DNA of 36,680 nucleotides from Clostridia bacterium (GCA_017414645.1 JAFQLL010000056.1:1-36680); one strand, 5' to 3'. Positions 1 to 6,404 are shown, counted from the stretch's first letter. Translations and numbers: made by a program. Notes: generated by a model from the sequence alone, not told the origin.

Positions 1-1
1 C

Positions 2-172
2 AAGGAAGGCCTTGTTCACATCTCCAAGCTCGACCATAAGAGAGTTGAAAAGGTTTCTGACGTTGTTAGTGTTGGTGACGAAATCATGGTTAAGGTTATT
101 GAATTTGACCGTATGGGCAGAATCAACCTTTCCAGAAAAGACGCACTTCCCAAGCCCGAAACACAGGAATAA
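2..172 (+). CDS. pnp: Polynucleotide phosphorylase, C-terminal end (partial)
   Basis: The reading frame is open from the window edge and ends at TAA; 56 residues are visible. They match the C-terminal S1 RNA-binding domain of PNPase: an EGLVHIS strand, then [13 protein letters not shown], then GRINLSRKD, followed by a short polar tail. PNPase is the 3'-to-5' phosphorolytic exoribonuclease of the RNA degradosome. The catalytic RNase PH-like domains lie outside the window. A generic S1 protein would look the same over this stretch. PNPase is preferred because the next gene is an M16 peptidase, which follows pnp in many Firmicutes (the pnpA–mlpA/ymxG arrangement of Bacillus). Confidence 0.8.
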   Translation, partial: KEGLVHISKLDHKRVEKVSDVVSVGDEIMVKVIEFDRMGRINLSRKDALPKPETQE

Positions 173-190
173 GCTTGTAATTGCAACACT

Positions 191-231
191 CCCTCAGTCA
201 CCTGCGGTGACAGCTCCCTCGGGGAGGGAGC
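191..231. repeat. Interspersed double-hairpin repeat (CTCCCTCAGTCACC... type)
   Basis: Two adjacent hairpins: GTCACC (197–202) pairs with GGTGAC (206–211) around a TGC loop, and GCTCCCTC (213–220) pairs with GAGGGAGC (224–231) around GGG. I recognise this module as a short palindromic repeat scattered through intergenic regions of gut Clostridia. That is a recollection of the family and was not checked here. It lies in the 125-nt gap between pnp and the M16 peptidase gene. Confidence 0.6.
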
Positions 232-258
232 CACAGAGGAATGATTTGAATATTGTAG

Positions 259-290
259 GGGCGACCTGTGGTCGCCCTTAATTTTTAAGG
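259..290 (+). terminator. Palindromic GGGCGACC repeat, possible pnp terminator
   Basis: GGGCGACC (259–266) and GGTCGCCC (270–277) form an 8-bp stem with a TGT loop, followed by TTAATTTTT. The hairpin plus T-rich tail could terminate pnp transcription. The core, together with the preceding TTGTAGGG, also resembles a common REP-like repeat of gut Clostridia. It ends about 8 bp before the start codon at 298, so it overlaps the region just upstream of the M16 ribosome-binding site. Confidence 0.5.
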
Positions 291-297
291 TGATTTA

Positions 298-1524
298 ATG
301 AATAAAATTACAACTTTAAAAAACGGATTAAGAATAATAACCGAGGTTATGCCCGGCGCACAGAGCGTTTTTGTGGGCGTGTGGGTTAAGGCAGGCAGCA
401 CTAACGAGCGTGACTCAGAGTGGGGCATAAGCCACTTTATTGAGCACATGGTTTTTAAGGGCACAGAAAAAAGAACTGCCCAGCAAATCAGTGAAGAAAC
501 CGACTACGTTGGTGGTCAGGCAAACGCCTTCACCAGCCGTGACTGCACCTGCTACTATTCACGCACCCTTCCCAATCATATGGAGCTTTCCTTCGATATT
601 TTATCAGACATTTACCACAATCCGCGCCTTTCAAAGAAGGATATTGACCTTGAGCGCGGTGTTATAAAAGAAGAAATTATGATGTATGAGGACTGCCCCG
701 AGGATTTAGTTCAGGACAGGCTTCTGGCAGCCTGCTACCCCGGCAGTGCCATAGGTCGCGAAATTGCAGGAAGCTTAGATTCTGTTGATTTGTTAGACAG
801 AAACAAAATGCTCGACTACATGGCTCGTTACTATACCCCCGATAACACCGTAATTACAGTGTGCGGAAAGTTTGACGAAGCTGAAGCCATCAGGCTTTGC
901 GAAAAATATTTCTCCAAACGGATTGCAACCTTTAGCGGCGACAGAATAATAGTACCTACCTTCACTCCCGTTGAAGAAAAATGGGAAAAGGACATTGAAC
1001 AGGCACATCTTTGCCTTTCGTACCCCTCGGTAGCACTTAAGGACGACAAGCTCAGCTATACTTTGTCTGCTCTCAGTAACATTTTTGGCGGCAGCATGTC
1101 CAGTAGGCTTTTTTCCAAGGTCAGGGAAGAGCGCGGCCTTTGCTACAGCGTGTATTCTTATTCCTCCCAGACCGAGGTTTCAGGGCTTTTCAGCATTTAC
1201 ACAGGGCTTAACGCAAGCTGTCTTGATGCTGCCGAAGAGGTTATACATAAATGCATCAAAGACCTTCTTACTGACGGCATAACCGACTACGAGCTCACAA
1301 AAGGTAAGGAGCAGTTAAAGGCTGCCATACTTATGGACATGGAAAACCCCTCCAGCCGCATGAGCGCACTCGGCAAGGACTTGCTCATTTATAACGAGGT
1401 AAAGCCCGTTGAAGCTATAGTTAAGGATATTGACTCCGTAACAAAGAAAGACATTGAGCAGGCGGCACATATGGTGTTTGAACAAAAATTTGCCCGTGGT
1501 GTGCTTTTGCCAATAGACAGATAA
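298..1524 (+). CDS. ymxG: M16-family zinc metallopeptidase (processing-peptidase-like)
   Basis: A 408-residue insulinase/M16 peptidase. The inverted zinc motif HxxEH is present as HFIEH at residues 46–50. A glutamate in the ERGVIKEEI segment (E126) sits at the distance expected for the third zinc ligand. The C-terminal half has the glycine-rich GGSMSSRLFSKVREERG signature of the second M16 domain. The length fits a single-chain two-domain bacterial member of the MlpA/YmxG type. No signal peptide is visible, so it is probably cytoplasmic. The start follows AAGGTGATTTA. It sits directly downstream of pnp, as in Bacillus. The physiological substrate of this family is poorly defined, so the symbol is by orthology of motif and position only. 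Confidence 0.88.
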   Translation: MNKITTLKNGLRIITEVMPGAQSVFVGVWVKAGSTNERDSEWGISHFIEHMVFKGTEKRTAQQISEETDYVGGQANAFTSRDCTCYYSRTLPNHMELSFDILSDIYHNPRLSKKDIDLERGVIKEEIMMYEDCPEDLVQDRLLAACYPGSAIGREIAGSLDSVDLLDRNKMLDYMARYYTPDNTVITVCGKFDEAEAIRLCEKYFSKRIATFSGDRIIVPTFTPVEEKWEKDIEQAHLCLSYPSVALKDDKLSYTLSALSNIFGGSMSSRLFSKVREERGLCYSVYSYSSQTEVSGLFSIYTGLNASCLDAAEEVIHKCIKDLLTDGITDYELTKGKEQLKAAILMDMENPSSRMSALGKDLLIYNEVKPVEAIVKDIDSVTKKDIEQAAHMVFEQKFARGVLLPIDR

Positions 1525-1530
1525 TAAAAA

Positions 1531-1553
1531 GGTGGTCATTGACCGCCTTTTTT
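1531..1553 (+). terminator. Rho-independent terminator after the M16 peptidase
   Basis: GGTGGTC (1531–1537) pairs with GACCGCC (1541–1547), with one G-T wobble and loop ATT, followed by six Ts. It begins 7 nt after the M16 stop codon. It is nearly identical to the hairpin at 1916–1937. Confidence 0.85.
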
Positions 1554-1556
1554 GTG

Positions 1557-1585
1557 TTGATTTTTATGTTGGTTGGTGGTAAAAT
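1557..1585 (+). promoter_or_regulatory. Sigma-A-type promoter for the small-RNA/small-protein cassette
   Basis: A -35 TTGATT (1557–1562) and -10 TAAAAT (1580–1585) are separated by exactly 17 bp. Transcription would begin at about 1591–1594, in the first bases of the left arm of the 14-bp hairpin below. The promoter begins right after the upstream terminator, which supports an independent transcription unit. Confidence 0.55.
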
Positions 1586-1589
1586 GTAC

Positions 1590-1698
1590 TTGCTACACAG
1601 TTGAATATTGTTGTACAAAACAGGTTACGTTATTTAGGTAAAAACGTAGCCTTGATTTTGCATAGCCTGTTTTGGTACAGCATGCAACTGTGTAGCAA
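1590..1698 (+). ncRNA. Long structured leader RNA or small RNA, family unknown
   Basis: The segment folds into nested arms. TTGCTACACAGTTG (1590–1603) is perfectly complementary to CAACTGTGTAGCAA (1685–1698). Inside it, 1612–1624 pairs with 1666–1679, giving 13 bp with one bulged G. An inner hairpin pairs 1623–1631 with 1643–1651, with one wobble, and competes for two bases with the middle stem. A promoter lies just upstream and a terminator-like hairpin just downstream. I recognise no known riboswitch or 6S consensus. It could be a cis-regulatory leader of the 53-residue ORF, a free small RNA, or the palindromic remnant of a small mobile element. Confidence 0.45.
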
Positions 1699-1705
1699 CG
1701 GAGTC

Positions 1706-1746
1706 AAGCTGCGTTTTTCGTGCGTAGCTTAGGCTGCGCACTTTTT
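1706..1746 (+). promoter_or_regulatory. Mutually exclusive antiterminator/terminator pair
   Basis: Terminator fold: GTGCGTAGC (1720–1728) pairs with GCTGCGCAC (1733–1741), nine pairs with one wobble and loop TTAG, followed by TTTTT (1742–1746). Alternative fold: AAGCTGCG (1706–1713) pairs with CGTAGCTT (1723–1730), which uses up most of the terminator's left arm. Two overlapping stems ahead of an ORF with a strong Shine-Dalgarno are the layout of a transcription attenuator. No ligand or trigger can be read from the sequence. Confidence 0.5.
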
Positions 1747-1765
1747 AAATTTTGGAGGGAGCATA

Positions 1766-1927
1766 ATGCTTTGCTATACTGTCGGTGTTATAAACGTTAC
1801 ATTGGGAACTGTATGGCTGATTGAAGATTTGATAAAGACAGGGTGGAACAATGCGTATTTAATTTACATGGTGTGTATTTTGTTAGGAATTACATTAATG
1901 AGCTTTAAAAGAAAAGGCGGTCATTGA
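1766..1927 (+). CDS. 53-residue small membrane protein, unknown function
   Basis: An ATG preceded by TTTGGAGGGAGCATA (strong Shine-Dalgarno GGAGGG, good spacing) opens 53 codons. There are two hydrophobic stretches, roughly residues 4–19 and 30–47, separated by a short charged turn (EDLIKTG). It ends in the basic tail KRKGGH, so it probably spans the membrane twice. I do not recognise the protein. It is the only ORF in the 400-nt gap between two terminators and follows a structured leader with an attenuator-like element, so its expression is probably conditional. The last codons and the stop lie inside the downstream terminator hairpin. A small regulatory membrane peptide or a type I toxin-like peptide are possibilities, not conclusions. 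Confidence 0.5.
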   Translation: MLCYTVGVINVTLGTVWLIEDLIKTGWNNAYLIYMVCILLGITLMSFKRKGGH

Positions 1928-1937
1928 CCGCCTTTTT
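1916..1937. terminator. Bidirectional terminator between the small ORF and the LysM gene
   Basis: GGCGGTC (1916–1922) pairs perfectly with GACCGCC (1926–1932) around ATT and is followed by five Ts on the plus strand. On the minus strand the same stem is followed by TTTTCTTTT, so it can also end the LysM transcript, whose stop codon is 4 nt beyond the T-run. It overlaps the last codons of the 53-residue ORF. Confidence 0.8.
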
Positions 1938-1940
1938 GTT

Positions 1941-2996
1941 TTATCTTCCTGCTGCAATTCTGGTGTTTTTCTGGTGGTTTGCATTAACCTTGCCATCGTT
2001 ATGGCGAATGGAATTTAAAAAGTGAATGTCAAAAACTCCGTGGGCGTTGTTGCCCTTTACCCAGTCGTAGTTATAGCCTGCACCATAATTATCGCTGCGC
2101 CAGCTTGTCCATATTCCGCCGGGGGCACCGTCGTTGCCTGCGTGAAGCTTACTTGTGGCAGAAGCGGCAATTTTTCTGCCGTTGTAGATAATAAGAACAG
2201 GTCGGCTTGTCCAGTTCTGACCACCGAAAATGGCGTTCATTTTGCTTGTGTCGGAGGCTGTGAGGGGTTCGCAGTCCGCATGTCCCGAGCCTGTTGTGCG
2301 CTTGGCTTTAAAGCTTTGCCCTGTGTAAAAGTCCTGCACGGTAAAGGTGGCACCCACGGGCACAACGTACTGAACAGCCTCCCACCAGTCAAGATATTCA
2401 CCATACTGACTGCCCGGGGTGCTTGTTACGGGCACGTGATGCACAGGTATTGTAAGCTTCTTGCCTGCATAGATAGCAGAGGATTCGCTAAGCCCATTCA
2501 CGCTTAAAAGCTCGCTCATGGGTATGCCGAAATTGTTGGCTATATTCCAGTAGGTGTCGCCTGATTTAACTGTGTAGGTGGTGTAGGTTACATAGGGCTT
2601 GCTCTGGCTTGAAGAGGAGCCGGAGGACGGCCCTTGAGAGGTAGAGGAAGGTATTTTTACAACATCGCCAATTTCGAGCCATGAACTTGTGGTGGCATTG
2701 TTTGCTTTTAAGAGGGTATTAAAATCAACACCATACCACTGAGCAATAAGCCAGTAAGTATCACCCTTTTTTACGGTATGAGTTTTTTCGGTAGGGACAT
2801 ATACAACATCGCCAATTTCAAGCCATGAGCTTGTAGTGGCACCATTTGCCTTTAAAAGTGTGTTGAAGTCAACACCGTAGGCTTGTGAAATTGTCCAGTA
2901 TGTATCTCCTTTCTTAACAATGTGAGTTGCCGCCTGAGCCTGGGTTGAAAGTGCTGCAAAGGCAAGCGTCAGTGAAATTGCTTTTTTGAAGTTCAT
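1941..2996 (-). CDS. Secreted triple-LysM protein with an uncharacterised C-terminal domain
   Basis: 351 residues. Residues 1–22 form a signal peptide (MNFKK, hydrophobic core, AQA cleavage site). Three LysM peptidoglycan-binding modules follow at about 24–68, 71–115 and 138–183. The first two are near duplicates: both contain GVDFNTLLKAN and ATTSSWLEIGDVV. A Ser/Gly/Gln linker lies near 119–132. The last ~150 residues form a separate domain with conserved-looking HADCEPLT, RPVLIIYNGRKIAAS, HGVFDIHFLNS and HQKNTRIAAGR blocks. I recall this domain from LysM and other wall-binding proteins of gut Firmicutes but know of no assigned function. Several His/Asp residues could be catalytic or metal-binding. 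The start is supported by AAAAAAGGAGAATACTT. It stands alone between hydG and a shared terminator, and probably acts at the cell wall. Confidence 0.85.
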   Translation of the reverse strand: MNFKKAISLTLAFAALSTQAQAATHIVKKGDTYWTISQAYGVDFNTLLKANGATTSSWLEIGDVVYVPTEKTHTVKKGDTYWLIAQWYGVDFNTLLKANNATTSSWLEIGDVVKIPSSTSQGPSSGSSSSQSKPYVTYTTYTVKSGDTYWNIANNFGIPMSELLSVNGLSESSAIYAGKKLTIPVHHVPVTSTPGSQYGEYLDWWEAVQYVVPVGATFTVQDFYTGQSFKAKRTTGSGHADCEPLTASDTSKMNAIFGGQNWTSRPVLIIYNGRKIAASATSKLHAGNDGAPGGIWTSWRSDNYGAGYNYDWVKGNNAHGVFDIHFLNSIRHNDGKVNANHQKNTRIAAGR

Positions 2997-3050
2997 AAGT
3001 ATTCTCCTTTTTTATTTTGATTGGGTAACTGCAACATTTTTACAAGGTAT

Positions 3051-3111
3051 CGGGACACGCCTGTTTAGCTAAAGTAAAGCCAGTAAAAGCAGAATGGTCA
3101 GGCATGTCCCG
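3051..3111. repeat. Imperfect inverted repeat (CGGGACACGCCTG... type)
   Basis: CGGGACACGCCTG (3051–3063) is matched, with one mismatch, by CAGGCATGTCCCG (3099–3111) across a 35-nt spacer. It lies in the 282-nt gap between the divergent LysM and hydG genes and outside the hydG promoter. It could be a REP-like element or an operator or leader hairpin of the LysM mRNA. No convincing LysM promoter was found nearby. Confidence 0.5.
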
Positions 3112-3220
3112 CAACGTGGGCTTTAGTAAGGATTGTAGAAACCTTGTTAAAATTGCATTGCATTCCCTTGCCTTTTATTTTCGTCACAAATTTGTAATAT
3201 CTTTTATGTAAATAATGGAT

Positions 3221-3249
3221 TTGACGAATTGTTACATTGGTGATATAAT
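3221..3249 (+). promoter_or_regulatory. Sigma-A promoter of hydG
   Basis: TTGACG (3221–3226) and a perfect TATAAT (3244–3249) are separated by 17 bp. They lie 30 bp upstream of the hydG start codon, so the leader is very short (about 22 nt) and leaves no room for a riboswitch. Confidence 0.85.
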
Positions 3250-3278
3250 GTAGGAAGATACTTTGAGGAGATGACATT

Positions 3279-4703
3279 ATGACAAAATATGACGTAAAAA
3301 GTTCAAAGGCAGAGGAATTTATCAACCATGAAGAAATTCTGGAAACCCTGGAATACGCACAGGCAAATAAAAACAACAAAGAGCTTATTGACTCTATTAT
3401 AAAAAAGGCAGAAGAAATGAAGGGTATAACTCACCGTGAAGCGGCAGTTTTGCTGGAGTGCGAAATTGACGAAGCTAATGAGAGAATTTATTCTCTTGCC
3501 AAAGAAATTAAGGACAAATTCTACGGTAACCGCATAGTTATGTTTGCCCCCTTGTATTTATCAAACTACTGTGTAAACGGCTGTGTTTACTGTCCTTATC
3601 ACAGACAGAATAAGACAATTCCCCGTAAAAAGCTTACCCAGGAGGAAATCAAAGCAGAGGTTATCGCTCTTCAGGACATGGGCCACAAGCGCCTTGCCTT
3701 GGAAGCAGGCGAGGACCCTGTGCACAACCCCTTGGAATACATTCTCGAAAGCATTAAAACAATCTACTCCATAAAGCACAAAAACGGTGCCATTCGCCGT
3801 GTTAACGTAAACATTGCGGCAACAAGTGTTGAAAACTACACAAAATTAAAGGATGCGGGCATTGGTACGTATATTCTTTTCCAGGAAACATATAATAAAG
3901 AGAACTACGAGGCCCTTCATCCCACAGGTCCTAAGAGCAATTACGCTTACCACACCGAGGCTATGGACAGAGCCATGGACGGCGGCATTGACGACGTGGG
4001 CTTAGGCGTGCTTTTCGGCTTGAACCTTTACCGCTACGATTTAGTAGGTCTTTTAATGCATGCAGAGCATCTTGAGGCAGCAAAGGGTGTTGGCCCCCAC
4101 ACAATCAGCGTGCCCAGAATATGCCCTGCAGACGATATCGATGTGAACGATTTCTCAAATGCAATTTCCAACGAAATTTTTGAAAAAATTGTTGCAATTA
4201 TCCGTATTGCGGTTCCCTATACAGGCATGATCATTTCTACACGTGAATCAAAAGAGGTTCGTGAAAGGGTGCTTCAGCTCGGCATTTCTCAGATTTCCGG
4301 CGGAAGCCGCACATCTGTAGGTGGCTATACCGACGAAGAGGTTTACGACGAAAGTACAAGTCAGTTCGACCTTTCCGACAGAAGAACACTCGATGAGGTT
4401 GTAAACTGGCTTATCGACATGGGCCATGTTCCTTCCTTCTGTACAGCGTGCTACCGTGAGGGCAGAACAGGCGACAGATTTATGAGCCTTTTAAAGTCGG
4501 GGCAGATTATTAACTGCTGTCACCCCAATGCTCTTATGACCTTGAAGGAATATCTTCTGGACTATGCAAGCGAGGATACAAAGAAGAAGGGTGAAGAAAT
4601 AATTGCCCGTGAAATCGAAAAAATCACAAACGAAAAGGTTAAGGAAAGAGCAAAGCAGAACCTTATTGACATTGAAAAGGGAACACGTGATTTCAGATTT
4701 TAA
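3279..4703 (+). CDS. hydG: [FeFe]-hydrogenase maturase HydG (radical SAM tyrosine lyase)
   Basis: 474 residues, the usual HydG length. The radical-SAM CX3CX2C motif is CVNGCVYC (C98, C102, C105). The C-terminal motif for the auxiliary cluster is C388xxC391 plus C414, matching the CX2CX22C signature that separates HydG from ThiH. HydG cleaves tyrosine to give the CO and cyanide ligands of the H-cluster and works with HydE and HydF to activate [FeFe] hydrogenase. The ATG at 3279 is favoured over an upstream ATG at 3271 because GAGGAG at 3265–3270 is correctly spaced for 3279. The gene has its own promoter and terminator, and neither hydE, hydF nor a hydrogenase is adjacent. It implies an anaerobic, hydrogen-metabolising host. 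Confidence 0.95.
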   Translation: MTKYDVKSSKAEEFINHEEILETLEYAQANKNNKELIDSIIKKAEEMKGITHREAAVLLECEIDEANERIYSLAKEIKDKFYGNRIVMFAPLYLSNYCVNGCVYCPYHRQNKTIPRKKLTQEEIKAEVIALQDMGHKRLALEAGEDPVHNPLEYILESIKTIYSIKHKNGAIRRVNVNIAATSVENYTKLKDAGIGTYILFQETYNKENYEALHPTGPKSNYAYHTEAMDRAMDGGIDDVGLGVLFGLNLYRYDLVGLLMHAEHLEAAKGVGPHTISVPRICPADDIDVNDFSNAISNEIFEKIVAIIRIAVPYTGMIISTRESKEVRERVLQLGISQISGGSRTSVGGYTDEEVYDESTSQFDLSDRRTLDEVVNWLIDMGHVPSFCTACYREGRTGDRFMSLLKSGQIINCCHPNALMTLKEYLLDYASEDTKKKGEEIIAREIEKITNEKVKERAKQNLIDIEKGTRDFRF

Positions 4704-4711
4704 CCGAACAC

Positions 4712-4742
4712 AAGAGAGGATTTAAAAATCCTCTCTTTTTTT
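4712..4742 (+). terminator. Rho-independent terminator of hydG
   Basis: AAGAGAGGATTT (4712–4723) pairs with AAATCCTCTCTT (4726–4737), a 12-bp perfect stem with an AA loop and a T-run to 4742, starting 8 nt after the hydG stop. Confidence 0.93.
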
Positions 4743-4763
4743 GCATAAATTTATAAAAAACCC

Positions 4764-4792
4764 TTTTCAAAATGCTATTTATTTGATACAAT
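4764..4792 (+). promoter_or_regulatory. Promoter of the pyrH-led gene block
   Basis: A -35-like TTTTCA (4764–4769) sits 17 bp before TACAAT (4787–4792). The sequence TGATACAAT supplies an extended -10 TGn element that would compensate for the weak -35. It lies between the hydG terminator and pyrH. Confidence 0.6.
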
Positions 4793-4837
4793 TAACGTAT
4801 ATAACTATGCGAATTTTTTTAAGAGGAGAGATAGAAA

Positions 4838-5545
4838 ATGCAACCTAAGTACAAAAGAGTTCTTCTTAAGGTTTCAGGCGAAGCCTTGGCAGGCGAAAGA
4901 GGCTTTGGTCTTGACCAGCCCACTATCGATGCAATCTGTAATGAAATTAAAAGATGTGCCGAAACAGGCGTGGAAATTGCCGTTGTTGTAGGCGGCGGTA
5001 ACTTCTGGAGAGGCAGAAGCGGTGAAAACATGGATCGCTCCCGTGCCGACCACATGGGCATGCTTGCAACTGTTATCAACTCTCTGGCTCTTTGCTCTGC
5101 TTTAGAAGCCATTGACGTTACAACAAGAGTTCAGACAGCAATCGAAATGCGTGCCATTGCCGAGCCTTATATCCGCGGAAAGGCGAACAGCCATCTTAAC
5201 CGCGGCAGAGTGGTAATTTTCGGTTGCGGTACAGGTAACCCCTTCTTCTCAACGGATACAGCAGCAGCCCTTCGTGCAGCTGAAATCAATGCAGACGTAA
5301 TTCTGCTTGCTAAGAAGGTTGACGGCGTTTACGATTCTGACCCTGCGGTTAACCCCGATGCTAAGAAGTTCGACACACTTACCTTCTCTGAGGTTCTTGC
5401 AAGAGATTTGAAGGTTATGGACTCCACAGCTACAGCCCTTTGCCGTGATAACAAAATGCCTATTCAGGTGTTCGGCTTAGACGATCCCGAGAACATTTAC
5501 CGTGCAGTTATGGGTGAGCCCATCGGCACACTTGTTACAGAATAA
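4838..5545 (+). CDS. pyrH: UMP kinase
   Basis: 235 residues, the normal length for bacterial UMP kinase of the amino-acid-kinase fold. It phosphorylates UMP to UDP with ATP in pyrimidine nucleotide synthesis and is allosterically controlled in other bacteria. The N-terminal KVSGEALAG phosphate-binding segment, GGGNFWRGR (52–60), the [23 protein letters not shown]-binding stretch and [10 protein letters not shown] are all present. The start follows AAGAGGAGAGATAGAAA. pyrH is followed by frr as in most bacteria, but here 316 nt of repeat sequence separate them. Confidence 0.97.
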   Translation: MQPKYKRVLLKVSGEALAGERGFGLDQPTIDAICNEIKRCAETGVEIAVVVGGGNFWRGRSGENMDRSRADHMGMLATVINSLALCSALEAIDVTTRVQTAIEMRAIAEPYIRGKANSHLNRGRVVIFGCGTGNPFFSTDTAAALRAAEINADVILLAKKVDGVYDSDPAVNPDAKKFDTLTFSEVLARDLKVMDSTATALCRDNKMPIQVFGLDDPENIYRAVMGEPIGTLVTE

Positions 5546-5554
5546 TTAAAAAGG

Positions 5555-5800
5555 ATGATATACGCTTCGCGTATGATGAATGATATGTCGCTTTGCGACA
5601 TGATATGAATTTCATTAGAAATTCATTAAGGTGTAAAAATTCTTCGAATTTTTATTTATAATCAGATAAAAGATTTGCGCCCCAAGAGCACTTCCTCGCT
5701 TCGCTCGTGGCGCAGAGCAAATCTACCAAAATGCGTCAGCATATCATGAAACCGAAGGTTTTATATCATGGCGTAGCCGTATCATGCCAAGGCATATCAT
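5555..5800. repeat. Modular multi-hairpin repeat element between pyrH and frr
   Basis: This fills most of the 316-nt gap, which has no ORF. The left half repeats TGATAT(G) spacers between short stem-loops: ATACGC-TTC-GCGTAT, TGTCGC-TTT-GCGACA, GAATTTC-ATTA-GAAATTC and AAAAATTC-TTC-GAATTTTT. The centre has AGATTTGC...GCAAATCT enclosing TGCGCC...GGCGCA. The right half repeats ATATCATG spacers between AAACC-GAA-GGTTT, GGC-GTA-GCC and TGCC-AAG-GGCA. Left and right halves are thus inverted with respect to the spacer (TGATAT versus ATATCA). I recall similar TGATATACGCTTCGCGTATG strings from gut Firmicutes genomes. Nothing in it looks coding, and frr keeps its own ribosome-binding site beyond it. 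Confidence 0.7.
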
Positions 5801-5861
5801 TCTTTAGTTGCATTTACCTAATCAAAGTAAACTGATATGAAAAAAGAAAGGAACATAAACT

Positions 5862-6404
5862 ATGAAAGAAATTACAGCAAGAATGGATAAAGCCATTGCA
5901 TATTACAAGGACGATTTAAACACTATCAGAGTAGGCAGAGCCAATGCGGCAGTGCTCGACAAGATTGCAGTTGACTACTACGGCACAATGACACCTGTAC
6001 AGCAGGTTGGTACAATTTCTACTCCCGACCCCAGAACCCTTATGATTCAGCCTTGGGACACAAGCCTTCTTAAGGCGATCGAAAAGGCAATCCTTGCAAG
6101 CGAATTGGGCATTAACCCCCAGAACGATGGTAAGGTTATCCGCCTCAACTTCCCTCAGCTTACAGAAGAAAGACGTAAAGAGCTTTCCAAGACTGTTTCC
6201 AAGAAGGGCGAAGAAGCTAAGGTTAGCATTCGTAACATTCGTCGCGATGCTATGGATGAATACAAGGCATTGAAGAAAAAGAACGAAATTACAGAAGACG
6301 ACTTAAAGGCAGCTGAAAAGGATATCCAGGATCTTACCGATATGAAGATCAAGGAAATCGATGCAATTACAGACAAGAAGCAGAAGGAAATTATGTCCAT
6401 ATGA
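5862..6404 (+). CDS. frr: Ribosome recycling factor
   Basis: 180 residues, close to the usual ~185. The N-terminus MKEITARMDKAIAYYKDDL, the VGRANAAVLDKIAVDYYG segment, and the long C-terminal helix with RKELSKTVSKKGEEAKVSIR are typical of RRF. With EF-G it splits the post-termination 70S ribosome. AAAGAAAGGA precedes the start at a suitable distance. The stop codon overlaps the uppS start (ATGA arrangement), so the two are translationally coupled. Confidence 0.97.
   Translation: MKEITARMDKAIAYYKDDLNTIRVGRANAAVLDKIAVDYYGTMTPVQQVGTISTPDPRTLMIQPWDTSLLKAIEKAILASELGINPQNDGKVIRLNFPQLTEERRKELSKTVSKKGEEAKVSIRNIRRDAMDEYKALKKKNEITEDDLKAAEKDIQDLTDMKIKEIDAITDKKQKEIMSI

Noticed and set aside
1590-1698. 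6S RNA or a known riboswitch
   Set aside because: The segment is too short for 6S RNA and lacks its large central bubble; no conserved core of common riboswitch classes is visible.
2022-2507. 161-codon open frame on the plus strand
   Set aside because: It is wholly antisense to the LysM protein, has no ribosome-binding site and its translation is Cys/Val-rich without family resemblance. It is a shadow frame.
3279-4703. Tyrosine lyase ThiH (thiamine synthesis)
   Set aside because: The C-terminal CX2CX22C motif for the second cluster is present, which is a HydG feature, and there are no thiamine genes nearby.
5555-5800. CRISPR array or tRNA-like cluster
   Set aside because: Repeat units are short and of unequal length, with no constant ~30-nt repeats or unique spacers, and no cloverleaf or CCA end can be drawn.
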